Shown: piece after piece, positions 11,611-21,811 of the stretch | How the letters are laid out: every line of letters begins with the position of its first letter | How positions within the stretch are numbered: position 1 is the first letter of the stretch | NCBI GenBank assembly: GCA_026386805.1 | Contig: JAPLMX010000189.1 | Location: forward strand, 53,968 to 117,967 | Length of the DNA: 64,000 nucleotides | Source: Phycisphaerae bacterium | GTDB taxonomy: Bacteria > Planctomycetota > Phycisphaerae > Sedimentisphaerales > Anaerobacaceae | Reading direction: 5' to 3' | Notes under the pieces: model-generated | Databases searched by the model: none | What the model was told of the DNA's origin: nothing | The model's input: the letters and a program-made list of their open reading frames with translations, nothing else | Position numbers and translations under genes: made by a program

Positions 11611-14600
11611 TCATTTCTGATTCACTAAGACATTCCTGATTTGGCTCGTGTATTCGTCGCCTGCCGGTTGTTCGACCGTCGCGATGGTGTTCGGCTGCGC
11701 CGGCAGGCTGGCGGTCTGCGTGCCCTCCGGGACCAGATGCGCCGTCACAAAGACCGCGACCTCACGGCTCGACTTGTCATTGTTCTTGTTCTTGAACAGC
11801 TCTCCGAGCAGCGGGATACTGCTGAGTCCGGGGACGCGTTTCTCTTCCATCTTGCTGCGGTTCTCCGTCAGTCCGCCCACCGCGACGGTACCGCCGTCTT
11901 TCACGGTGACCGAGTTCTTCGCCATACGCCGCGTCACGCGCGGCAGATCGCTGCCGCGGGCCTTCGGGATGCTGTCGCTGACCTCCACGGCCATCTGGAG
12001 CGTGATGTCATTGTTGTCCCCGATATAGGGCGTAATGATCAGGACCGTGCCGGATTCGATCTTCTGGAGCTGTGCTTGCGAGTAGGTGTACATGGTCTGA
12101 GCGGCCTGCATCATGAACCACTGTTCCTCAACGACCCTCATCTCCGCCTGCCGGCCGTCCTGGGCCACCACTTTCGGGTTGGCGATGATATCCGCCTGGC
12201 TGTTCTGTTGCAGGAGGTTCAACGCCATCATCAAAGAATTCGTGAAGGTCTGGTCGGGAGCATAGCCGATCTGCACGCCATACGGCCACCCACTGCTGGT
12301 CGTCCCGGTCGTGCTGTTGGTGACGCCCTGGCTGGTGAAGACGCCCGCCTGCAGCGTGGGCCAGCTCCACTCGGCGCCCAGGTTCAGCAGATTGCCTTTC
12401 TCCATCACGACCACGCGCGCATCCAGCAGCACCTGCCGTTTGTAGCGGTCGATCATCTTGAGATCCTCGATAATCCGGTCGGCGATCGCAGGGGCCGCCG
12501 TGACCAGCAACATGTTGCCCTCATCGTTCGGGTCCCGGGTATTCGGGAGTTCGGCCTGGACGTACGGGGCAAAGACCGATGACAAGAGCGCCTTCGCCCG
12601 TCCCGGCTGGATGTAGTTCAGTCGGACGCGGCGCGTTTCGCTGATTTCCGGGAAGGCCTGGCTCGTCACGCTGCGGCCGGCCACCAGGTAGTAGCGCGGC
12701 GTCTTCTTGAACACATACGGCTTTCCCGCCAACATCAACTCGAGGGCCACGTCCAGGGACACATTCTCGAAGCTGACGAACACGTCTCCCGTCACGTTGG
12801 GGTCGACGACGATGGGCACGCCGGCGGTGGTCGCCACATCCTGCAACGCGGAATCCAGCCTTGTGCCCGGGAACGCGTTGGAGATCGGACGGAAGACCTC
12901 ATACGTCTTGTCATCCGACGCCTTCACCTTGCACGCATACGGCGGCTTGATGCTCGTCACGATCTCCTGCAGGGCCTGGGCCACGTGCAGCTTCTCCACT
13001 TCACTAAGCCCGACCGGCACCGAATCGTTCTTGACCGTCAAATCCCATTCGATCTTCACGTCATTCTTTCGCGCGAGATCCGTGAGGACATCGTGCAATT
13101 TCGGCCTCCCATCGATCTGCGGCATAAGGGGCCCCGTCGGCGGCCCGGCCGGCGGCAGCTTGCCGCCCGGCGGCACGGTCTGGAGACCCTCGGCTGATGG
13201 TGCCGTCGTGCCCGGGGTCGTGGCCTGTCCGGCACGCAATTGATTCAGTTGCAGCGTCGAATTGGCAATCTGCTGTGAGATTTCGTTGAGCCGCTGCGTC
13301 ATCTCCGCTGACACCGGTGTGCCTCTCTGCATGTTGGAGTTGATCAAATTCGTCAGATTGGTCTGGTCCGTCATGAGTTGGGCGATCTGCTGACGAATCT
13401 GTTGCTCCGCCGTGGACGGGGCCGGCTGAGGAGCGGGTGTCTGTACCGAAGGTGTCTGTACCGGAGGCGTCGCCTGCGGAGTCGGTGTCACGGGCTTGGG
13501 ATTGAGAGCATCCACGTCTTCCGTCACGTTCGTGAACGCCTTGGTATCGGGGGCGCTGCCGCGGCCACTGTCAAAACTGAACTCGAACCCCTCTTTCTCG
13601 AACTTCAGCTCGCCGGTCCAGCCGTAAGGGACTTGGATCCGGTACGCACCCGTAGTATCCGTCACGGTGGTGGCGCCGCCTGGAGTGGCGGTGATTTTCA
13701 CCTCCGCAATCGGCTCGGCGCCCGCCGTGATCCGATCCGCGATCGTCAACATGATGGTCTTGGCGGCGACCGTCAGGTTCCGAACGTCCGTGGCAACCGC
13801 ACTGAACGGCTTGGTGGACGGATTGAAAGTGTATCCACCCTTCTGGAACGTCAGCCTGCCATTCCAGCCGTAATTGACCTGGAGCCCAAATTTGCCCGTG
13901 GCATCGGTCGTGACCGACCCGGCGTTGTTGTCCCCTTGGACCAGCACGCCCTCCACGCCGGCGCTGGTCTCGTCCACGACCTGCCCCGACAGCGTGCACT
14001 GCATAATCTTCGGCGTGTAGTCCTGGTTGACCTGCGGGAACAACACGCCGTCATACGTCTTGCTGTTCGGATCGAACGAGAAGCCCGGCTTCTGGGGCAC
14101 GACGGTGCCTTTCCAGTTGTAGGGCACGTCGACGGTATAGGACCCATCGGGCCCGGTGACCACCACCGCCGTGGGCGGGAAACCCTTGAGGATCACCTGC
14201 GGCAGGCCCCCCACATTGCCGGAGACCTTGAACGTGATGGCCTGGGCCGTGTAGTTCTGGGTCTGATCCTGGATGACCGCGCTGTAATCCTTGCTGGGCG
14301 GCGTGAAGTTGAACCCCTCTTTCGTCGGGGTTACGATGCCGCTCCAGCCATACTCGACCTGGGCCGAATATAGCCCTTTCTCACTGCTGACCGGCTCGCC
14401 GGGAATACCCGACATCTTCACGCCGGGGGCGCCGACGCTGCCGGAGATCTTGTAGGAGATGACCTGGCCTTTGAAATCCTGATTCTCTTTCGGCGCGGTC
14501 ACCTTCGTGACCGTGATCGAGGGCGGCGTAAAGGTATGCCCCGGCTTCTCGGGCGTTACCTTGCCGGACCAGCCGTGCTCGACGGTGGCCGTGTAGAAGC

Positions 14601-15462
14601 CATTGCCATCGGTCAGGGGGTTCCCCGGAAGACCGTTCATGACCACGCCGGCCATGCCCGCCGTACCCGAAATCTGGTAGTTGAACACGCTGGCCGTGTA
14701 GTTCTGGTTCGCCTGATTCTCCGTCAGAGACAGGTATTCCATCTCCGGCGGGATGAACGCATGCCCGTCCAGCGTGGGTGTGACTTTCACGCTGGCGCCG
14801 TACTGGACCTCGGCGCGATAGACGCCCTTGGGGCCCGCCACGGGACTGCCCGGCAGTCCTTTCAGGACCGCGCCCTGGACACCGGCCGAACCCGAGATCA
14901 CGATGACCTGCTCGGACCCCTTGTAGTTCTCGTCCTTCATATCCCGCGCGACCTGATTGTACGACCGGCTGGCAGGATCGAACTGGAAGGCCGTCTTCTG
15001 GGGCGTGACCTTGCCGCTCCAATTCATGGAAACGGTGGCCGTGTACCGGCCGCTCGCGTCGCTGGTCACCTCGTCCGGGAAGCCGACCATCTTGACGTCG
15101 GGCAGCATGACGGAGCCGGAGATCGTATAGGTGATCAGTGTCGGCTTGTAGTTCTGGTCGCTCAGGGGACCGACGACCTTCGGGTATTGGATGTTCCGCG
15201 GCTCGAACTTGTATCCGTTCAAGGCCGGGGTGACGATGCCGCTCCACCCATGCTCAACCTCCGCGCTGTAGGTGCCGTTCTGATCGGTCATGACCGGCGC
15301 GGGCAAACCGTTCATCGTGACGCCCGCGAGACCCACCGTGCCGGAGATCACGTACTTCTTCTTGGTAATGGTCATCTGGCCCCGCGTATCCGGGGCCAAT
15401 AATAGGATGGCACAAAGGGCTATCATCCCCCCCAAGGGGAGTCCAATACATTTCCTGGCCAT
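11611..15462 (-). CDS. Giant secretin (type II/III/IV pilus secretin domain) with N-terminal tandem beta-sandwich-like repeats
   Basis: C-terminal secretin signatures (SADIIANPKVVAQDGRQAEMRVVEE, GTVLIITPYI, VKDGGTVAVGGLTENRSKMEEKRVPGLSSIPLLGELFKNK); about 8 repeats of YxISGxVGxxGVxMxGxPGxxVTxxxGxYxAxVxxGWSGxVTP. Confidence 0.9.
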   Translation of the reverse strand: MARKCIGLPLGGMIALCAILLLAPDTRGQMTITKKKYVISGTVGLAGVTMNGLPAPVMTDQNGTYSAEVEHGWSGIVTPALNGYKFEPRNIQYPKVVGPLSDQNYKPTLITYTISGSVMLPDVKMVGFPDEVTSDASGRYTATVSMNWSGKVTPQKTAFQFDPASRSYNQVARDMKDENYKGSEQVIVISGSAGVQGAVLKGLPGSPVAGPKGVYRAEVQYGASVKVTPTLDGHAFIPPEMEYLSLTENQANQNYTASVFNYQISGTAGMAGVVMNGLPGNPLTDGNGFYTATVEHGWSGKVTPEKPGHTFTPPSITVTKVTAPKENQDFKGQVISYKISGSVGAPGVKMSGIPGEPVSSEKGLYSAQVEYGWSGIVTPTKEGFNFTPPSKDYSAVIQDQTQNYTAQAITFKVSGNVGGLPQVILKGFPPTAVVVTGPDGSYTVDVPYNWKGTVVPQKPGFSFDPNSKTYDGVLFPQVNQDYTPKIMQCTLSGQVVDETSAGVEGVLVQGDNNAGSVTTDATGKFGLQVNYGWNGRLTFQKGGYTFNPSTKPFSAVATDVRNLTVAAKTIMLTIADRITAGAEPIAEVKITATPGGATTVTDTTGAYRIQVPYGWTGELKFEKEGFEFSFDSGRGSAPDTKAFTNVTEDVDALNPKPVTPTPQATPPVQTPSVQTPAPQPAPSTAEQQIRQQIAQLMTDQTNLTNLINSNMQRGTPVSAEMTQRLNEISQQIANSTLQLNQLRAGQATTPGTTAPSAEGLQTVPPGGKLPPAGPPTGPLMPQIDGRPKLHDVLTDLARKNDVKIEWDLTVKNDSVPVGLSEVEKLHVAQALQEIVTSIKPPYACKVKASDDKTYEVFRPISNAFPGTRLDSALQDVATTAGVPIVVDPNVTGDVFVSFENVSLDVALELMLAGKPYVFKKTPRYYLVAGRSVTSQAFPEISETRRVRLNYIQPGRAKALLSSVFAPYVQAELPNTRDPNDEGNMLLVTAAPAIADRIIEDLKMIDRYKRQVLLDARVVVMEKGNLLNLGAEWSWPTLQAGVFTSQGVTNSTTGTTSSGWPYGVQIGYAPDQTFTNSLMMALNLLQQNSQADIIANPKVVAQDGRQAEMRVVEEQWFMMQAAQTMYTYSQAQLQKIESGTVLIITPYIGDNNDITLQMAVEVSDSIPKARGSDLPRVTRRMAKNSVTVKDGGTVAVGGLTENRSKMEEKRVPGLSSIPLLGELFKNKNNDKSSREVAVFVTAHLVPEGTQTASLPAQPNTIATVEQPAGDEYTSQIRNVLVNQK

Positions 15463-15567
15463 AGGTCAACGTCCCTTTCTTGAGCCGCGAGCACACGACC
15501 CCACGACTCGAAACCTGTATCGGCAATCCCGCGCCCTGCGTTAAGCAAAAACCTCCCCTGCGGTCTG

Positions 15568-17334
15568 CTACAACTTGATGACTTGTGGTGCACTATCCGA
15601 GGCGCCGACCATGCGCGCGTACTTGCGTCCCCCCTGCTCGGTCACCTCGATGATGATCTGTCTTTGGAGTCCCTCCGCCGGCCCGCCGGGGTAATTGAGA
15701 ATCGACGTCATGTAGTATGGGCCCGGCGCGACATCCGACAGGTCCAACACGCCCGAGAAACTGCGGACGTCGAAGGGGAGCATGGCTCCCCTTTGTCCGA
15801 ACTGCTCACTGCTCATGAGGAATCGCTTGGCGACGGCGGCGCCGCCGCCGCCGGCACCCACGATGGACAGCACACCCTGGCAACTGAGCGTCGTCACGTG
15901 GGTCTCTCCGCCATTCGAGAACGTCGCCGACGCGAAATACCGGGACGGCCCGCTCTCGGAGATGGTCAAGACCGTGGCGCCGAGAAAGGGCGTCGCGTCC
16001 ACCTGCTTGTTCTGAGCACAGATCAAGGCCTCTCTCACCCCCGCCGACTTCCCATCGGCATAGGAGACGTGCAGTCTCAAGGTCCCGTAATAGCTTGGGT
16101 ATTTCGTGGATTCCTTCGGCATTTTGGCCAGGATCGTCAGGTTCCGCCGGGCGTGCCCTCTCAACGTGAACGTGGACGGGTTCACGGTCGCCCAGCCGGT
16201 GCACGCCAGGTCGTCTCCCTTGACCCCCCGGCCGTTCACCGCCAAGTGCATCTGCTCCGGCACGATCAGCTCGGCGTTCACCGTGATATCTTCCTCGGAC
16301 CCATTGGTCACCTGGAGGGCCGTCGTCCGCGTGGCCCCCGGGACGATCTCGAGGAACAAGTTCGAGGGCGCGACGGCCAGCGCCGCCTGACCGCGCAAGC
16401 TGCCCGCGAGCGTCGGGTCCCCCGCGAACTGAACGGTTTTCTTGATGATGGGCCCGCGCCGGTTATCGACGTACAGAGCGGCTTCGAGCTGATAGGACCC
16501 CGAAGGCAGCGCCTGTCCCACATTCTGCTGCACGTGCAGCTTCGCCCCGGGCATGATCGAGATTTCCGGGAATTTCACTTCCGAGAATCTCCGCCAGTGG
16601 CCCCCGGACTGCTCCCAGAGACGAACGATGGGCAACAGGCCGGAGAAGGTCCCGCCGTTGTTCGCGATGTCGATTACGACGTTGTTGCCGGCCGGGGTCT
16701 CTCCCTGCTGCGCCTGGTAACTGAGGCCAACGTCCGTCAAGGAGATATCTTGCCTCATCGGCGTGCTCTGGACTTCCAGGATCACCGGGACCACAAACTC
16801 CATGTTCATCGTGGTCGCCGTTCCATTGGGGAGCGTCACTGGTTTAGGCGTCGTGGTGGCCACTATCGCGGCGAAGAAGAACCCGCGCGTCGCCGCCGGA
16901 ACCTCGATTTGCAGACTGAAAGGCACGATCTGGTAGCCGCCCAGCTTGATCTCGCCCGGCGGAAGAGTGAGCCAGCTCACGCAGCTTCGCACCACCGCCT
17001 TGCTGAAATCCGGATCGTCCGCCCGAAACTCCGTCCACGAAGAATCCGCCTTCTGGGTCAGCTCCGCCAGGCGCAGCGTCAGTATCTCGGCTTCCCGAGG
17101 GTCCGAGTTCTCCAGCTTCAGCTCTCTCGTGTAGCGTTTGCCCGGCTGAACCGTCATTCTGACGAGTATGGGTTGAACGAGTAGATCGGCGAACGCCGAG
17201 TCACCGGCGAGCAGTAGAATCACCACCAGTCCGATAATCCGCCCCGCCATTCTGGTCCCTCCGGCCTCCGATCCGCCTGCTTGACTCGCAAGAAGTTCTG
17301 CTTTCGCGTGTGTGAATCGCTTCTGGCCCATCAT
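15568..17334 (-). CDS. Secreted protein with DUF916/PapD-like beta-sandwich N-terminus
   Basis: signal peptide from internal Met at 17250 (MAGRIIGLVVILLLAGDSAFA); LLVQPILVRMTVQPGKRYTRELKLENSDPREAEILTLRL resembles DUF916/chaperone-like folds. Confidence 0.6.
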   Translation of the reverse strand: MMGQKRFTHAKAELLASQAGGSEAGGTRMAGRIIGLVVILLLAGDSAFADLLVQPILVRMTVQPGKRYTRELKLENSDPREAEILTLRLAELTQKADSSWTEFRADDPDFSKAVVRSCVSWLTLPPGEIKLGGYQIVPFSLQIEVPAATRGFFFAAIVATTTPKPVTLPNGTATTMNMEFVVPVILEVQSTPMRQDISLTDVGLSYQAQQGETPAGNNVVIDIANNGGTFSGLLPIVRLWEQSGGHWRRFSEVKFPEISIMPGAKLHVQQNVGQALPSGSYQLEAALYVDNRRGPIIKKTVQFAGDPTLAGSLRGQAALAVAPSNLFLEIVPGATRTTALQVTNGSEEDITVNAELIVPEQMHLAVNGRGVKGDDLACTGWATVNPSTFTLRGHARRNLTILAKMPKESTKYPSYYGTLRLHVSYADGKSAGVREALICAQNKQVDATPFLGATVLTISESGPSRYFASATFSNGGETHVTTLSCQGVLSIVGAGGGGAAVAKRFLMSSEQFGQRGAMLPFDVRSFSGVLDLSDVAPGPYYMTSILNYPGGPAEGLQRQIIIEVTEQGGRKYARMVGASDSAPQVIKL

Positions 17335-17893
17335 GCTTGCTCCCTATTCCCGAGATTCCCTTGTGACGACTGCCCCCAAGGCCTAGAGTACGTGCGGACA
17401 GTTTTACGCCGTTCTGGCGCTTTTTCGGCAATGTAAGGATGGTACTTGCCCTGTTTCCAGCGATTTCCCGTAGGACACCCCCAACCCAATGTGTCGCTTC
17501 GCATCAAGACCGCTCAGGCAATCCTGACGATAGCTCCGGATAAGATATTACGTAGATTACCATATTGACGAGGCTTTGTCAATACCCAAGCTTCCGTATC
17601 TGCCTGTTTTGCCCAAGATTGTTCGCCGCGTCACTTGGCAGAAGTCCCGTCATCATAAAAAGCAACGACCCGCTCTAAGGCTAAACAGCGGTTTTAGCCA
17701 CAGAGGACACAGAGAAGCCCAGCGCGGCCTTCGGCCGCAACCAAAACCGACTCACACAAAGGCACGAAGACACGAAGAAGATCGATACAGAAATGCCCCC
17801 AAGCTCTGTGGCTTTGTGGCTCCGTGTGAGAACCAAGTATTTGTGTTTCAAGAACTTGCGTCTCTGTCGATCCGAAATTGCGCAAGTTAGCCT

Positions 17894-17965
17894 GTAGGAT
17901 GGGCTTTAGCCCATGCGGTCCTTCTCCGAATCTGCTGAGGCAGCATGGGCTAAAGCCCATCCTAC
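17894..17965. repeat. Nested palindromic repeat, REP-like
   Basis: gtaggatgggctttagcccatg (17894-17915) inverted to catgggctaaagcccatcctac (17944-17965). Confidence 0.85.
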
Positions 17966-18081
17966 GGGACTCTGCGTCTCTGCGCGAGTCGGTTTTGGTT
18001 GCGGCTAAGCGAAGCGATGCCGCGCCAAGTCCTCTGTGGCTCCCGTTCTTTCTTAGCTCTTGACCGGGCCGTTGATAAAAA

Positions 18082-18116
18082 GGGGAGGGCTGGATATGTT
18101 CTATCCAGCCCTCCCC
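18082..18116 (-). terminator. Rho-independent terminator for the 18200-18787 gene
   Basis: ggggagggctggata / tatccagccctcccc perfect 15-bp stem, A-tract at the + left side. Confidence 0.85.
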
Positions 18117-18199
18117 AGAGGATTCATCTTAGGCTTTGTGAACACCCGCGCCGGCCTCAAGCTTCAACCGAGACACAGGCAAGCCTGTTGGATGACCTA

Positions 18200-18787
18200 T
18201 CAGCAAACACCAGCGATGTTGGGCCTCACAAGCGGACGAACCGTCAGGGTCACGAGGCCGATCTGAATGCACTTGCCAACCTGCGTGTCCGCGTTGAACG
18301 CCGACAGGTCCACGTTTTTGATCTTGAGGTAGACCTTGAGATTGGCGCCGGGAGCATTGATCTGGGCCGTGTCGCCGCCCTCATTGAGGCTCAGGCTATC
18401 CACCTCCATGCCGGGCATCCCGTCGAGCTTTGCGAAAGAGGCGTGCACCTCGACGTTGACGTTGTTCTGGACGGCGAAGGTGACGCTGCCGGCGTATTTG
18501 TGAATCTCAACCTGCTTCAGAGTCAGCCATGCATCTTTGGTATTGAACTTAATCCAGAATCCAACCTCCATCCGGACCCGGATGGTAGCGGCGGTGACGA
18601 AGTCGTAGGTGGCCGGCCAGTTATAATTCTCACCCTTAACCTCGAACGGTCCGGTGCTGTTGCCGCCGTCCGTTGTTTCCCAGTCCACGCTACCGTTGGT
18701 ACCGTTGCCCGTCAGATAGCCTGTACCGGCGAACGTTGCGGGAACCATCAAAGCCACCAAGGCCACGGCAAAAATAATCTTCTTCAT
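18200..18787 (-). CDS. Secreted hypothetical protein
   Basis: MKKIIFAVALVALMVPATFA signal peptide; SD-like aggaagt upstream; ORF track start 18871 is too far upstream. Confidence 0.7.
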   Translation of the reverse strand: MKKIIFAVALVALMVPATFAGTGYLTGNGTNGSVDWETTDGGNSTGPFEVKGENYNWPATYDFVTAATIRVRMEVGFWIKFNTKDAWLTLKQVEIHKYAGSVTFAVQNNVNVEVHASFAKLDGMPGMEVDSLSLNEGGDTAQINAPGANLKVYLKIKNVDLSAFNADTQVGKCIQIGLVTLTVRPLVRPNIAGVC

Positions 18788-19243
18788 GATGTTTACTTCC
18801 TTTCTAAACTTAACCCTCGCTCCGAATTGCCCGATAGGGCTCTCGTGAGCTAACCCAGTTGCTCCGGCCAAGCATTACGGTTGCTTGGGCCGCAGACTCC
18901 AGCGAGCACAGCGAACGTTGACAACCCGTGCGGACCTGCCCGCTCATGGTCCCACCGGTCGTGGCCTTTGAGACACCTACTGACCTGCGATTTCATTCCC
19001 ACTTGGCACTTGACATCGTCGTATCATCCGAGAAGCAGGCCCGTCTTCTCGGACGTCTCGCAAACCGTCCCCAGCTTGCGAGATCACTCTGTCATCACCG
19101 TACCTCCTTTCTCCCCGGTCCCTTGTCGAGGGGGCTGTCTTTGGGATCGCACCTTTCCGTAGATCCTGGGCATTTTATTTGTAGGATAATACCGCCCCGA
19201 CAGAATCCGCCGGTAGACCTTGTCTTCATCACCCTTCTCCGAA

Positions 19244-19735
19244 CTATGGTCCTGTCATGGCAGTCAGCGTCAAATTTCCACCGTACTGCCCTGCCGCACA
19301 CCATGAGGCTCCCTTGACTTCCATCTCGATCGTAACCAAGACGTTCGCGCCGCCGGGCGGCGTCGGTCCTCCTCGAGCAACCACCACGCGATTCGTCCCA
19401 ACCGGTACGTCCCTGCTGTTGATCGTCACGGCGATCTGGGCCGGCGGTATCACGGCGGTCCGGTTCGCCACTTGCGTAAGGCCCTGAAATGAGGCCGCAA
19501 GCCGGAAGGGACAATTCGCCAGTACGCGGGCGGTTACCTCGGCCTTGAGCCGCTTCGGCCCAGGCCCGGAAACCATGCCAAACTGCAGAGGCGTTCCGGG
19601 GACCGATAACACTACCCCCGGCCTGAATGGACTGACCTTCGACCGATTCCCGCTGGAATGATCGCGCGCCCATCCACTGCCGGTCACGCCGAGACATACC
19701 ACGGCAATTGCACAAATCTTCGCCAGAGTCCGCAT
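19244..19735 (-). CDS. Small secreted protein, pilin/coat-subunit-like C-terminus
   Basis: MRTLAKICAIAVVCLGVTGSGWA signal peptide; C-terminal WCAAGQYGGNLTLTAMTGP reminiscent of fimbrial/SCPU subunits. Confidence 0.5.
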   Translation of the reverse strand: MRTLAKICAIAVVCLGVTGSGWARDHSSGNRSKVSPFRPGVVLSVPGTPLQFGMVSGPGPKRLKAEVTARVLANCPFRLAASFQGLTQVANRTAVIPPAQIAVTINSRDVPVGTNRVVVARGGPTPPGGANVLVTIEMEVKGASWCAAGQYGGNLTLTAMTGP

Positions 19736-20503
19736 TTCATCACCCCCCCAACAACCATTTTCATGCTTCATGGATCCCTGTGGTTCCATCCATCTGGCGT
19801 TAGGTTATCCCTGCGATCGTTCGAATTGACTCACCAGGTTATCTGAGAGCACCTCCGCTCCGGATGACCACCAACGGTACTCCTCCGAAGCGCAGTCATC
19901 CTACTTGACTAACCTTGCGAGAAAAAGGACGTGTCGTCGTACCACTTCTCGACCCTCTTCCTTTTCTCACTCTCCTGCCACCAAGCCTGATATCAAAGAC
20001 CCGTCTTGCCTTGCCAGCAAAACATCTCCACAATATCATTCTTATCTAAGCACCCAAGCTTACCAGGTTTTACACTCACTGTCAAGAGCAAAAAGCCAAC
20101 AAACTACTTTTTTTATCCTGGCCACTTAGATCTCCAATTCACCGTATTTTACCCAAACGCCCAATAAATGTCAACACCCCATACCAAAAAAACGCACCTT
20201 GCAAGCTTTTGTGAGTCACAGATCGGAGCAATAAACCGACCAAGCAAGGCCCCCTTACGCAGGGGACCCCCGCGACAGGAACGCGGCGACATCCCGTAAC
20301 CATTTACCCTTCTGATACTTACAGCACAAGGAGAAGATGCCCGGCAGGGACAGCTCAATCCCGCGTGCCGCCTGTGTGAATTGCAGAAAGATGTGATGTG
20401 CCACTACAATTTGGAGAGAAATGCCGTGGCAAGTCCGGCCACTTCATAAAGACAGATGAACGACGACCTATTGAATCCCGCCCGAAGACTGTCATCGCTT
20501 CAA

Positions 20504-20576
20504 CTCCCCGAGTAGGGCTCGAACCTACGACCTGGCGGTTAACAGCCGCCCGCTCTACCAATTGAGCTATCGGGGA
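20504..20576 (-). tRNA. tRNA-Asn (GUU)
   Basis: tccccgatagctcaattggtagagcgggcggctgttaaccgccaggtcgtaggttcgagccctactcgggga on -; cloverleaf with CTGTTAA anticodon loop. Confidence 0.95.
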
Positions 20577-20917
20577 ATACACCCAAAAGCGAGGCCGTCC
20601 GCACACGCGTAGGGCCTCCATACATTACCGTATCGACACATATAAACCAGAATTCAATTCCTTTGTCAAGATTTATCTGCGGCTGGCGCTACAGAAAAAT
20701 CGTCCCGGCAATAGACAAAAGCCGGCTCATGGACTAAGGTGGGCGGTTTGCGTATTCTGTGCAAAGTTGATTCCCGTGCGCGGCTGGGACGGGAGGATTA
20801 TTCCTCACCTGGGAGCGCAGATCGGTCGAGAAATTTAAGGAACATGGATTGGCCGCGGCGCATCTTCACGATCCGTAGGAGCCGTCGTTGGGTCTTGAGT
20901 TCGTAGGTTAGTCTGAC

Positions 20918-21811
20918 ATGGGCAAGGATATTCTCAGTGTGGGGGGCTTTACGATCCTCCGACGGATCGGCAACGGCGCCCGCAGCACGATCTACCTGGC
21001 GACGGACGACGAGGACGGCAGCACCGTCGCGTTGAAACGTCTGATCTTCGAGAAACCTGACGATCACCGGTTCTTCGAGCAGACGGAACTCGAATTCAAG
21101 GTGGCCCAGAAGATTGATCATCCCTACGTCCGAAAATGCTACAAGCTGCGCAAGATCCGCAGCATGTTCCGCGTCAAGGAGCTGCTGCTGTCCATGGAGC
21201 ATTTCGACGGAAAGTCCCTGGAAGAGACCACGACTCTGAGCTTGGGCGATGTCCTGCTCGTCTTTCGCATGGTGGCGGCCGGACTCAATGCCATGCACCA
21301 GCGGGGATATGTCCACTGCGACATCAAGCCCAACAACATCCTGATCAACAAGAACGGGGCCATCAAGATCATCGATCTGGGCCAGAGCTGCCCCATCGGG
21401 ACCATCAAGTCGCGAATCCAGGGAACGCCCGACTACATCGCCCCCGAGCAGGTTCAGCGCAAGACGTTGGGTCCGAAAACCGACATTTTCAACCTCGGGG
21501 CCACGATGTACTGGGCCCTGACGGGCAAAAACGTGCCCACGCTCATCCCGAAGAAGGGCACGCTGTTCGCCAGGAGAAGCGGCCCCGGCTCTTATGGGCC
21601 TACCAAGTGCATCCCGCCTCACGAGCTGCGCAGGCAGTTGCCGATCGGGGTTTCCAAGCTGGTGATGGATTGCGTCAAGCAGGACCCGGCGGAACGGCCG
21701 GCCAACATGGTGGAGGTGATGTCCCGGCTGGACCTGATGATCCATAGTATTTTCGGCAGCAAAATCAAAGCGAACCGAAATGTCTCAAACAACCATCGAC
21801 CTGCTCCATAG
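20918..21811 (+). CDS. Soluble serine/threonine protein kinase (Hanks-type, non-RD)
   Basis: LRRIGNGARSTIYLA, VALKRL, HCDIKPNNILIN, IDLGQS, GTPDYIAPEQ. Confidence 0.92.
   Translation: MGKDILSVGGFTILRRIGNGARSTIYLATDDEDGSTVALKRLIFEKPDDHRFFEQTELEFKVAQKIDHPYVRKCYKLRKIRSMFRVKELLLSMEHFDGKSLEETTTLSLGDVLLVFRMVAAGLNAMHQRGYVHCDIKPNNILINKNGAIKIIDLGQSCPIGTIKSRIQGTPDYIAPEQVQRKTLGPKTDIFNLGATMYWALTGKNVPTLIPKKGTLFARRSGPGSYGPTKCIPPHELRRQLPIGVSKLVMDCVKQDPAERPANMVEVMSRLDLMIHSIFGSKIKANRNVSNNHRPAP

Noticed and set aside
17690-17880. Short ORFs with HRGHREAQR / KARRHEE peptides
   Set aside because: Derived from accacagagg/cacgaagacacgaag-type low-complexity intergenic repeats, not genes.
18788-19240. Possible c-di-GMP (GEMM) riboswitch in the long leader of the secreted-protein gene
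   Set aside because: The conserved CAGGGCAAACC and GGGACGCAAAGCC blocks were not found on the minus strand.
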